Positions 1 through 6,821 of a stretch of 7,033 nt of DNA are shown here, piece after piece. The stretch is from an uncultured Bacteroidales bacterium (GTDB lineage: Bacteria > Bacteroidota > Bacteroidia > Bacteroidales > Muribaculaceae), in the NCBI GenBank assembly GCA_900554715.1, contig USIN01000092.1, forward strand, positions 1 to 7,033, given 5' to 3'. A program made the translations under genes and the position numbers. Each line of letters begins with the position of its first letter. Within the stretch, counting starts at the first letter, position 1. The notes under the pieces were generated by a model. That model ran no database searches. It saw only the letters and a list, made by a program, of their open reading frames with translations, and was not told the origin of the DNA.

Positions 1-1383
1 GTATTTGTTGTAGGCGATGACCGTGGGCTCGAACGACGAGTAGACCGGAGCTTTCAGTTCGGGGTCGTTGAACTCGATGCGCGTCACGGCGTCATCGTCT
101 TCGGGTGCGGTCGAGTAGATAAGCCAGCCGTTGGCGACGGCGCGGGGCTGGCTCTCGGTTGTCTTGTTGATGACCGAGCCGTTGACAAACATCTCGGCTG
201 AGCCGCCGGCGTCGAAGTTCGACAGGTTGGCGCATCCGAAGTGACGTGCTATCTCACACATCTTCGTGGTGTTGCAGCCTGCCGACAGACCGTAGACCGG
301 GTCGGTCGACCGGTCGATGACGATGATATACAGCGTCTTGCCGTCGGTCGATGTGCCGTAGCCTGTGCGCGAATAGACCTGACTGTTGTATGGCAGTATC
401 TCGTTCTGCCGGGTAAGCTCGCCGTCGCGCATGACGATGGCATTGCCGCCGATGGCCTGTTCGACAAGCGGAGTGACGGCCTCGTCGGTGTCGGGGTTGA
501 ACGTCCAGGTGCATTTCAGCGTCACTTTGTCACCCGGCGCGAGCGATGCCAGCTGTGTGCGGCTGTCGCCGCGTCCGACGAGAGCGAGATCGTGGTCGCC
601 GAGTGTGCCGGTGCCGGCATCTGTGCGTACTTCGCGCACGGTAAAGACGATGTCTTCGCCGCCTGTCCATTTCTGGCCTTCGTCGATGTCGAGAATCACC
701 TCGGTGGCGTCGTTGGCGATGTCGTCCTTATAGTCGGTGGTGATGGGCATGAAGGCTTTAGTGGCGCCGTAGTAGCTGTTATACATGCCGCACTCGTCGA
801 AATGGACACCTTTGTTGCACTGGTGTACTTCAATAGAGCCGATTTTTTCGTTGGTGGCCTTTATTGACGAAGTGCAGTAGTCGACATACATCTTTTTGTC
901 ATAGTCGAGGGCGACGATGCCTGTGCTGAGTGTGCCCCAGTCAAACTGGTCACGGTGCTGGTTTGATTCGGTGACAATCTTGCCGTTGCGCAGGCTGACA
1001 TTGCGCGTTGTACCTGCGAGGTTGGGATACTCGGGCTGTGACGCCACAATCCAGAAGTTGGCGTTGGCGCCGGCAATCGCCCGATGGCCGGCGCCCGACT
1101 GGCGCTCGGCGGCTTTGGCAAGTGATTCGGTGCCCGAGGCCGACTCGTTGGCGATGGTGGTTTCGATGCGGTTGTAGGGATTGGTAAGATCGACAGTCAG
1201 CAGGTTAACGTTAAGCGGATATGACGGGAAACGCAGGCGTCTGTATCTCACACCCGGGCCGATTTCCTGTTCAATCAGTATATTGTAGTCATAATCAGTG
1301 CCTTCAAGGCTGATGCTTTCTGCGGCTATGTCTGCCGTTACGGCTCCAAGAGCCAGTGATAGTGCTAATAATCTATATCTCAT
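1..1383 (-). CDS. Secreted phosphodiester glycosidase (NAGPA/DUF2233) family protein, C-terminus beyond window edge
   Basis: This open frame of 461 codons runs without a stop from ATG at 1383 to the left edge, so the 3' end is missing. Residues 1-21 look like a signal peptide (basic MRYR, then a hydrophobic run), so export is expected. The body resembles the neighbouring upstream protein along its whole length: GANANFW (105-111), EKIGS (179-183), DAGTGTLGDHDLA (255-267), PGDKVT (283-288), SRTGYGTSTDGKTLYII (338-354), HFGCANLSNFDAGGSAEM (381-398) and INKTTESQPRAVANG (405-419). These match the family pattern of an Asn-containing N-terminal motif, a Thr-Gly/dGk motif and a D-GGGS..N...R.V.NG block. 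NAGPA family members hydrolyse sugar-phosphodiester bonds; the substrate here is unknown. The usual DGGGS reads DAGGS. The start lies 13 bases after the TAA of the upstream gene, which implies one operon. The missing part probably carries Ig-like and sorting domains like the neighbour's, but this is inferred. Confidence 0.9.
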   Translation of the reverse strand, partial: MRYRLLALSLALGAVTADIAAESISLEGTDYDYNILIEQEIGPGVRYRRLRFPSYPLNVNLLTVDLTNPYNRIETTIANESASGTESLAKAAERQSGAGHRAIAGANANFWIVASQPEYPNLAGTTRNVSLRNGKIVTESNQHRDQFDWGTLSTGIVALDYDKKMYVDYCTSSIKATNEKIGSIEVHQCNKGVHFDECGMYNSYYGATKAFMPITTDYKDDIANDATEVILDIDEGQKWTGGEDIVFTVREVRTDAGTGTLGDHDLALVGRGDSRTQLASLAPGDKVTLKCTWTFNPDTDEAVTPLVEQAIGGNAIVMRDGELTRQNEILPYNSQVYSRTGYGTSTDGKTLYIIVIDRSTDPVYGLSAGCNTTKMCEIARHFGCANLSNFDAGGSAEMFVNGSVINKTTESQPRAVANGWLIYSTAPEDDDAVTRIEFNDPELKAPVYSSFEPTVIAYNKY

Positions 1384-1396
1384 TGTCTATGATTGG

Positions 1397-3928
1397 TTAT
1401 CTCACGATAAGCTTGGCTGTTTTGATGTCAGAGTTGTCTTTGACGGTCACTATGTATATGCCGGCTGCCGACGGAGCTGTGAAGCTGTTGCCTGCCGATG
1501 CCGATACCACGGCGCCCGAGAGGTCGAAGACTGTTATTTCGGCCTCGTCGTCTGCCGTGCCGACGGTGACGGTCGCTCCTGGGTCTACGGGATTGGGCGA
1601 GAGCGTGAGTCTCTGACTGTCGGCGACGGCTATGTCGGCGACTGCTCCGGCTCCGTTATAATGTGCCGTGAGGTCGCCGAGTTTTATGCTGTGTTCGCCT
1701 TTGGCCGTGACATTTTTGTTGAGCGAGATTTTGAGGGTCTTTACAGTCAGCGGATATGTGGCCATGTCAAGCGGGTCGCCGGCCGCACTGATCGGGAACT
1801 CGATTGTGTTTTCTGTGCCCGCGGCAAAATCGCCTTCTTCCGGTCCTTTTACTATCACCTGGTTGGCTTTGGCATGGTTGCGTGTACGCATATCGAGTGT
1901 GATGCTCGAGATGGCGGCGCTCGATGTGAACGAAAGTGTGATTTTGTCAGGGAGGCTGTAGAAGTTAAAGTCTTTTGTCAGTGTGATTGCAGGGTCGCGC
2001 GGGCTGCCGAAGTTGAACGAGATGGTGCCGTCGGCGCTGAGTGTCGTGCCCGAGATGCCGCTGGCGCCTTTGGCTGTCCATTGTTCCCACGACGGTGCGG
2101 TCATGGTGATGTCGTCAGGTATTTCAACGGTGACGGTGGTGCGGTCGGTAAATCTGCCGATTGTGCCGGTCAGAGTCGTGCTGCCGTTCTTAAGCCCTTT
2201 GAGTACACCGTCGGCGCCGATTGTCGCTATGGCCGGGTCTTCTATGGTCCAGTCTACAGTCGCGGGGTCGATATTGAAGATGCCGTTTTCTGACGTGGCG
2301 GTTATTTCGACGGGATAGCTGCGGCGCGAGTCGATAAGCACCGGCTTGAGTCTTAGTCCGAGCTGCGCTTCGACGACGGTGATGTCTTTTGAGACTGATG
2401 CGTTGCCGAGAGTGGCTGTCAGTTTTCCGGTGGCGGCATGGTCGCCTGCCGTGTAGCGGTTGCCGTCGCAGGTGCCTATGGCTTCCTCGCAGGTGAAGAC
2501 GACGTCTTTGACATCGTGGTCTATGAGCGAGCCGTATTTGTTGTATCCTAAGATTCTGGGCGATGACGTCGAGAGATTGGGCACTGTGATGTCCACGTCG
2601 TCAAATTCGATGCGGGTGATGACGTCGTCTGCCGGAGCGGTGTCATAGACCATCATGCCGTTGGCGACAGCTCGCGGGTATGACTCTGTCGTCTTGTTGA
2701 TGACTTTGCCTTCGATGAGCATCTGGGCCGAGCCGCCGCCGTCGAAACCTGTGAGGTTGACACAGCCGAAGTGTTTCATGATATAGCACTCTTCTTCGGT
2801 GGTGACGCCGATGCTTGTGCCCCATCTGGGGTCTGGCACCTTATCAATCGTGATGATGTAAAGAGTCTTGCCGTCGGCAGATGAGCCATAGGCCGTGCGC
2901 GAATATACCATCTTGTTGTAGTCGTCGGTATAATTATAGTCTTCGAGCACGCCGTTGCGCATCAGTATCGTGTTGCCGGCCACGAGCTCGACGAGTTCGG
3001 GACGCGAGCCGTCGGCATACGAGGTCCAGCCGTGGTCGACCGTCACCTTGTCGCCCGGGACGAGCTTGGCGAGGTTGTCTTTGTTGAAGCCGCGGCCTAC
3101 GATAGCAAGGTCATAGTCGCCGAGAGTGCCCGTGCCGGCGTCGGTTTTGACGTCCATGACGGTGCATTTCATCGGGCGTCCGGCCATCCACTGCTCGCCC
3201 TCGTCGAGGTTGAGGTAGACCTCGGTGCACTGCCCTTCGACTACGCGCCAGTGGGCAACGCCGCTGTCGTCATAAACATCGACGGGCTGAAACTGCTTGT
3301 CGCGGCCGAAGAAGTGGTTGTAGAGCGTTATCTCGTCGGGATGCACCACCTTGTTGCACTGAAAGAATTCGGGTGAGCCTATCTTTTCGTTGATGATGTG
3401 ACCTTCCCAGCGCATACGGTCGATAACGGCAGTTTTCTTCGAGTCGATGGCTGCGATGGCCGGTGTCTCCCACCACCAGACGTCCCATGTATTTGTTGTC
3501 TCGGTGATTATTTCGCCGTTGCGCACACTGCCGCCAAGCTGTGCGCCGAGTATAAGGTCTTCCCAGGGACGCTGTCCGGTGACGATCCAGAAATTGGCGT
3601 TGGCTCCGCCGACGACACGTTTCTCGTCGGTCGTGTAACGGGCGGCGGCGCTTTCGAGAAGTTCGGTCTTGCACAGCTGTTCGCCGCCCTGCATGTTCTC
3701 GACCGTGTTGTATTCGTTGTTGAGGTCGACAATCATGAGATTGAAGTTGAGCGGAAAATCAGGCATGCGGTATCGCATGTATGTCGTGCCCGGACCTATA
3801 TCGCGTTTGAGCATAAGACGCGCGTCGTATGTCTTGTCTTTGATAGTGATCTGTTCGACAGACTGTGAGAAGGCCGGCAGAGCGAATGTCGCGGCCGCGG
3901 CCAAGGCAAGAGTATATTTCAGTTTCAT
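1397..3928 (-). CDS. Secreted multidomain phosphodiester glycosidase (NAGPA/DUF2233) with Ig-like domains and T9SS type A sorting domain
   Basis: The product has 843 residues. Residues 1-21 form a signal peptide (MKLKYTLALAAAATFALPAFS, cleavage likely before Q22). Residues about 30-430 form the NAGPA-type catalytic region, with GGANANFW (107-114), SRTAYGSSADGKTLYII (343-359), NLTGFDGGGSAQM (391-403) and INKTTESYPRAVANG (410-424); likely active-site candidates by family pattern are N110, R344, D396 and N411. Residues about 436-520 look like a beta-sandwich linker. Residues about 525-603 resemble a bacterial Ig-like (Big_2) domain (VDWTIEDPAIATIGADGVLKGLKNGS). Residues about 605-758 look like a jelly-roll or carbohydrate-binding-like sandwich of unknown family. 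Residues 771-843 match a Por/T9SS type A sorting domain (LSPNPV, ITVFDLSG, AAGIYIVTVK, ending KLIVR). The protein is therefore probably exported by Sec, then moved through the outer membrane by T9SS and surface-attached or released. The substrate is not evident. It is the first gene of a two-gene operon with its paralogue downstream. The catalytic family and sorting-domain calls are strong; the middle domains are tentative. Confidence 0.92.
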   Translation of the reverse strand: MKLKYTLALAAAATFALPAFSQSVEQITIKDKTYDARLMLKRDIGPGTTYMRYRMPDFPLNFNLMIVDLNNEYNTVENMQGGEQLCKTELLESAAARYTTDEKRVVGGANANFWIVTGQRPWEDLILGAQLGGSVRNGEIITETTNTWDVWWWETPAIAAIDSKKTAVIDRMRWEGHIINEKIGSPEFFQCNKVVHPDEITLYNHFFGRDKQFQPVDVYDDSGVAHWRVVEGQCTEVYLNLDEGEQWMAGRPMKCTVMDVKTDAGTGTLGDYDLAIVGRGFNKDNLAKLVPGDKVTVDHGWTSYADGSRPELVELVAGNTILMRNGVLEDYNYTDDYNKMVYSRTAYGSSADGKTLYIITIDKVPDPRWGTSIGVTTEEECYIMKHFGCVNLTGFDGGGSAQMLIEGKVINKTTESYPRAVANGMMVYDTAPADDVITRIEFDDVDITVPNLSTSSPRILGYNKYGSLIDHDVKDVVFTCEEAIGTCDGNRYTAGDHAATGKLTATLGNASVSKDITVVEAQLGLRLKPVLIDSRRSYPVEITATSENGIFNIDPATVDWTIEDPAIATIGADGVLKGLKNGSTTLTGTIGRFTDRTTVTVEIPDDITMTAPSWEQWTAKGASGISGTTLSADGTISFNFGSPRDPAITLTKDFNFYSLPDKITLSFTSSAAISSITLDMRTRNHAKANQVIVKGPEEGDFAAGTENTIEFPISAAGDPLDMATYPLTVKTLKISLNKNVTAKGEHSIKLGDLTAHYNGAGAVADIAVADSQRLTLSPNPVDPGATVTVGTADDEAEITVFDLSGAVVSASAGNSFTAPSAAGIYIVTVKDNSDIKTAKLIVR

Positions 3929-3957
3929 GGCAAAGATAATTGGTTATAGTTACTATG

Positions 3958-3989
3958 CAAACTTAGGCAAATAATCCCGAATCAGCAAA
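3958..3989 (-). promoter_or_regulatory. Bacteroidetes-type promoter of the glycosidase operon
   Basis: Reading the minus strand, TTTG (3989-3986, at the end of a run of seven T) is followed after 20 bases by TAAGTTTG (3965-3958). This fits the Bacteroidetes sigma factor consensus TTTG then TAnnTTTG with about 19-20 bases between. Transcription would start near 3951, giving an untranslated leader of roughly 20-25 bases before ATG at 3928. The leader shows no Shine-Dalgarno sequence, which is usual in this phylum. The start point is inferred. Confidence 0.75.
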
Positions 3990-4012
3990 AAAATAGCGCC
4001 CCGACCATCGCG

Positions 4013-4081
4013 ATTACCAGATTTGGCCGGTTTTCATTACCAAAAATGGCGCATTCTTATTACCAAATTTGGCCGATACGG
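4013..4081. repeat. Three-copy direct repeat, exact 23-base period, CCAAATTTGG-type core
   Basis: Three units start at 4013, 4036 and 4059. On the plus strand they begin ATTACCAGATTTGGCCG, ATTACCAAAAATGGCGC and ATTACCAAATTTGGCCG. ATTACCA and GGC are invariant; the first and third copies differ at one of 17 positions. The third contains a perfect palindrome, CCAAATTTGG (4063-4072). The remaining six bases of each unit are not conserved. The array fills the gap between the ATPase stop and the glycosidase operon promoter, ending 24 bases upstream of the -33 box. That position and a period close to two helical turns suggest an activator or repressor site for the operon. It could instead belong to the ATPase gene. 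No regulator is identified. Confidence 0.85.
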
Positions 4082-4087
4082 AGCCGT

Positions 4088-5440
4088 TTATATCAGTATC
4101 GGATTGTTAGACTGGAGGCGATTGTCGAAAAAGATGGTGTAATATATGGGTATATAGCAAATTTTGCCGTCGCATTCGACTTCTCGGTTATTTGAAATAA
4201 CGTAGGCTTGTCTGACACCATATTCTTCGTTTGAGACAAAGCGGCTGATGGCAACGTGGCGTTTGTAGTCTTTACCCGATTTGACTTCAATCGGTACGAC
4301 AGACAATGTCGAATAATCGTCAATAAGAAAGTCGACCTCGCCGCGACTGCGGTTGTCGTAATAGAACAGGCTGTTGTCATTGGCCGCTAACTGGCAAGCC
4401 ACGGCGCATTCATAAACCGAACCGAGGTTAATGCCTGATTCATTGTTGAGTACCGGCACGGGGTTATTGCGATATAGAGCCGAAGTCAGCAGTCCCGGAT
4501 CGTTGAGATACAGTTTCATCAGGTTTTTCTGCTCCGTTTCGACCAAGGGGAATTTAGGATTGGAGATGGCTTTGACTTCGAGCGCTATGCCCGAGCTGAC
4601 GAGATATTCCATTTCTTCCTCATAGTCGGCCGACCGTTTGCCGCTCTGATTCTCAATATCCTTGTAGACGACGCGCTTTTTCTTGTTTTCCATATTCGAC
4701 GGAATGAGGCTGTAGATACGGCCTATTTTCAGCGAATGTTCACGGTCATATTTTGATGCGTCGAGGCGGTAGAGTTCGGCGATGGTCTGCTGCACGGCTC
4801 TCACCTGAATAAGGTCGCGGGTCTCGAGAAATTTGTTGACTGCCTCGGGCAGGCCTCCGACGAGCAGATACCGTTTATAGAGGTCCATCAAGCGTTGATG
4901 TATTCCCTCTGGCATACTCTTCATACTTTTGAAGTTTTCACGCATAGCCTTTATAGCCGGCTCTCCGAAGTCGTTGGCTATCAGAAATTCCTCAAAATCG
5001 AGAGGATACATTTTCAGTATGTCTATGCTGCCGAGGGGTATTGATGACGATTTTTTCAGCGTCACGCCGAGTAGCGATCCGCTTGCGACATACCTGTACC
5101 GGCCTTCTTCGCGTAGAAACTTGATGAGTGTGAATAATTGCGGATATTCCTGAATCTCATCGAGAAAAATCAATGTATCCGAGAAGCTGCCGAGCTGTTT
5201 CGACGTAAACGCGGCGAGAGCCATATAGAAGTCATCGGTCGTGCGGACCTTATCGAAGAGGCGCGGCCCTTCGGCATCCTCAATCAGGTTTATTTCGACC
5301 ACATTCTTGAAATATTGAGCGGCGCAGTGGCGGATTATATACGATTTACCCGTCTGTCGCGCACCTGTCACGACGAGCACCTTGTCACTTCTCGATTTGA
5401 AGTAACTGTTGATTATCGGCTCGATTTTTCTATATAGCAT
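4088..5440 (-). CDS. AAA ATPase with C-terminal PD-(D/E)XK-like domain (COG1373, DUF4143 family)
   Basis: The 450-residue product has an N-terminal P-loop ATPase: Walker A GARQTGKS (26-33), Walker B LIFLDEIQ (90-97, with D94 and E95) and the family's ASGSLLG (119-125), which sits where sensor 1 is expected. A middle helical part contains LVGGLPEAVNKFLET (193-207), typical of COG1373. The C-terminal DUF4143 region carries the signature of a PD-(D/E)XK nuclease fold: E344 in NLGSVYECAVA, GEVDFLI (367-373, D370) and IEVKSG (384-389, E385 and K387), so the catalytic set looks intact. Length is usual for the family. It is cytosolic; the biological role of the family is not established, although nucleic-acid binding is often assumed. 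ATG at 5440 is preceded in frame by a stop (TAA at 5455-5453), so the start is firm. It is transcribed alone, with a repeat array upstream and another just after its stop. Confidence 0.93.
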   Translation of the reverse strand: MLYRKIEPIINSYFKSRSDKVLVVTGARQTGKSYIIRHCAAQYFKNVVEINLIEDAEGPRLFDKVRTTDDFYMALAAFTSKQLGSFSDTLIFLDEIQEYPQLFTLIKFLREEGRYRYVASGSLLGVTLKKSSSIPLGSIDILKMYPLDFEEFLIANDFGEPAIKAMRENFKSMKSMPEGIHQRLMDLYKRYLLVGGLPEAVNKFLETRDLIQVRAVQQTIAELYRLDASKYDREHSLKIGRIYSLIPSNMENKKKRVVYKDIENQSGKRSADYEEEMEYLVSSGIALEVKAISNPKFPLVETEQKNLMKLYLNDPGLLTSALYRNNPVPVLNNESGINLGSVYECAVACQLAANDNSLFYYDNRSRGEVDFLIDDYSTLSVVPIEVKSGKDYKRHVAISRFVSNEEYGVRQAYVISNNREVECDGKICYIPIYYTIFFDNRLQSNNPILI

Positions 5441-5467
5441 ATTTTCAGATGTTTAATCTCGGCATTT

Positions 5468-5580
5468 ACACTTTTCAATCTAAATTCACCTCACAAATTT
5501 ACACTTTTCAATCCAAAACAACAACGATTTCATACACTTTTCAACCCAAAAACAAGGATGAAAAACACACTTTTCAATCC
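5468..5580. repeat. Four-copy direct repeat, 14-base element at exact 33-base period
   Basis: Copies at 5468-5481, 5501-5514, 5534-5547 and 5567-5580 read ACACTTTTCAATCT, ACACTTTTCAATCC, ACACTTTTCAACCC and ACACTTTTCAATCC. The first eleven bases are identical in all four. The 19 bases between copies are AT-rich and unrelated to each other. On the ATPase strand the element is GGATTGAAAAGTGT. No further copy fits at the next step on either side. The array lies in the 233-base divergent region, 27 bases from the ATPase start codon, and overlaps its predicted promoter. Exact spacing near three helical turns suggests cooperative binding of a protein on one face of the DNA, possibly the ATPase itself. 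It is not a CRISPR array: repeats and spacers are far too short and no cas gene is present. Confidence 0.92.
5494..5525 (-). promoter_or_regulatory. Candidate ATPase promoter inside the 33-base-period repeat array
   Basis: On the minus strand GTTG (5525-5522) is followed after 20 bases by TAAATTTG (5501-5494). The -7 box fits TAnnTTTG exactly; the -33 box has TTG but not the first T. The spacer contains the whole second repeat copy except its last base, so a protein bound to the repeats would cover the promoter. This supports repression or autoregulation as an inference. The leader would be about 45-50 bases. Confidence 0.55.
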
Positions 5581-5641
5581 TACGGGTGTACGAGGCTATG
5601 AAAAATATGTGCTTGCGTCTTACATAAATGAAAAATAGCCG

Positions 5642-5649
5642 TATATTTG
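5642..5649 (+). promoter_or_regulatory. Candidate -7 box for the divergent secreted protein gene
   Basis: TATATTTG matches TAnnTTTG and lies 24 bases before ATG at 5674. A good -33 box is lacking: 20 bases upstream reads TCTT, while CTTG at 5612-5615 is too far away. If used, transcription would start around 5655, which rules out translation from the in-frame TTG at 5647 inside this box. Confidence 0.45.
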
Positions 5650-5673
5650 CGAGCTAATACCAAATCAACTATC

Positions 5674-6726
5674 ATGGCGATAAAACATTTAAAATTACTT
5701 TGTCTGATTATTTTGAGCGCTCTTGCCTTTCCGTCGGCCAAAGCTATGGACCTTATGGCGCGAAGCGTCATAAACAATCAGGACTTTATGGACGATTATC
5801 GTGCCTCGACTTTTGCTACCGGCAGGGGTATCGATTGCTTTCGCGGCAGTGATGTGATTGAACACCTTGGTCTTTCTGCGGCGCGTGATTCAATAATATT
5901 TGAAATTGATACCATCTGTTATGATGATGCCGGGAATGCGATTGGTCGGTTTCCTACCAAATATGCCATTTGCGTCGATGATTCATTTGTCCATGCTTTC
6001 GACAGATTGATTGATGTAGTTACTTCGACAGCAGGAGACTATATGAATGAGGAGGAGCCGCAAGTATCCTACTTCGTATATTCTGACAAGGGTGTCGTTG
6101 ACTGTGAATATGAAGTTGGGGCTACAAATTGCGGCCGTTTTGTTTCGATTTTCGATACAATTGGCAAATGCGCTCGAAATAGCGATAGCGCCGGAGCAAA
6201 TTCCCTTGCCGAGGAAATGGTCAGCTTGGCCGACAGCTTTCTTATGGCACCTCCTTTCCCCGATTTTGAATCCTCGTTGGTCGCCGACTATTACAGGGAC
6301 TTCACAAGTTATGGAGTTAAAACATCAGCTTTCCCTACTGTCGAGGCTGTTGAAAAAGGACATATCGCTATGTTTGAGGCTGATTTTATACATCCCGAAC
6401 ATATTTTGCCGACTGATGCCGAGTCTGTCAAACGGCTTAAAGCTTTACAGGAAAAGATTATGCCTGAAATCAAAAAGAAATATGGCGATTATGTCGAGTC
6501 AATGGCTATATGGATGCAGTCCGAAGGCCTTTATGTACGTCTGGCGTTGTTGGTTGACGAAGCCGAGGCGTCGGCTAATTTAGATTGTGAGCAAGTATTC
6601 AAATCCAAAAAGTTAGGCATCTACGAAGCGCCGATTGTCGGTTACCGTGTCTCGCCGGCCTTCTTCAACGACCCCGAGGCTGTCAAATGCCTGATTAGAA
6701 AAATTTATAGCGAAAAGCATCAGTAA
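5674..6726 (+). CDS. Secreted protein of unrecognised family
   Basis: I do not recognise this 350-residue protein. It begins MAIKHLKLLCLIILSALAFPSAKA, a clear signal peptide with cleavage likely after A24 (AKA). There is no lipobox, no later membrane segment and no T9SS sorting domain, so the mature protein of about 326 residues is probably periplasmic or secreted. The mature part has eight cysteines (55, 82, 100, 144, 153, 166, 305, 339). Acidic stretches occur around 121-130 (GDYMNEEEPQ), and residues 248-275 look helical and lysine-rich (SVKRLKALQEKIMPEIKKKYGDY). No catalytic motif is evident. ATG at 5674 is preferred over the in-frame TTG at 5647, because it starts directly before the signal peptide and the TTG lies in the promoter box. 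It is divergent from the ATPase gene, sharing a 233-base control region, and ends before a hairpin. Coding status is well supported by the signal peptide and the long intact frame. Confidence 0.88.
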   Translation: MAIKHLKLLCLIILSALAFPSAKAMDLMARSVINNQDFMDDYRASTFATGRGIDCFRGSDVIEHLGLSAARDSIIFEIDTICYDDAGNAIGRFPTKYAICVDDSFVHAFDRLIDVVTSTAGDYMNEEEPQVSYFVYSDKGVVDCEYEVGATNCGRFVSIFDTIGKCARNSDSAGANSLAEEMVSLADSFLMAPPFPDFESSLVADYYRDFTSYGVKTSAFPTVEAVEKGHIAMFEADFIHPEHILPTDAESVKRLKALQEKIMPEIKKKYGDYVESMAIWMQSEGLYVRLALLVDEAEASANLDCEQVFKSKKLGIYEAPIVGYRVSPAFFNDPEAVKCLIRKIYSEKHQ

Positions 6727-6759
6727 ATTATCATCAAAAAAACTTATCTCAATTAACAA

Positions 6760-6794
6760 CCGAGGCCGGGAAGTCACACGACTCCCGGCCTCGG
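6760..6794. terminator. Strong hairpin between convergent genes, probable bidirectional terminator
   Basis: CCGAGGCCGGG (6760-6770) pairs perfectly with CCCGGCCTCGG (6784-6794). The stem continues with an A-T pair, a single bulged A and three further pairs closing an ACAC loop (6776-6779). It lies 33 bases after the stop of the secreted protein gene and 27 bases after the stop of the convergent gene. Neither side has a T-run directly next to the stem: the minus strand has seven T starting about 17 bases later, and the plus strand has TTTTTT at about 6818. Position and stability make it a likely shared terminator, though not a textbook one. Confidence 0.7.
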
Positions 6795-6821
6795 TGTTAT
6801 ACATATTGTTGTAGAAATTTT

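Noticed and set aside
241..867. Plus-strand open frame of 208 codons
   Set aside because: It is antisense to the NAGPA-family gene at the left edge, whose intact frame and strong similarity to its neighbour show that the minus strand is coding. The same applies to plus-strand frames at 3032-3376 and 3398-3868.
1298..2293. Long plus-strand open frame (331 codons) opposite the complete glycosidase gene
   Set aside because: It lies wholly antisense to a gene with clear domains, has an odd Cys/Arg-rich composition with no signal or motif, and is expected from the GC-rich third positions of the real gene.
3987..4012. Intrinsic terminator for the ATPase gene
   Set aside because: A run of seven T on the minus strand follows a GC-rich stretch, but I could only form a very short, imperfect stem. 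The T-run is better explained as part of the -33 box.
5438..5451. Fifth copy of the 33-base-period element next to the ATPase start
   Set aside because: Only TTTTCA is shared, and the spacing would be 30 rather than 33 bases.
5468..5580. CRISPR array
   Set aside because: The repeats are 14 bases with 19-base AT-rich spacers, too short for CRISPR, and no cas gene is in the window.
6047..6583. Plus-strand open frame of 178 codons in another frame of the secreted protein gene
   Set aside because: It is contained in the longer frame that has a signal peptide and a suitable start. It has no independent start context or recognisable motif.
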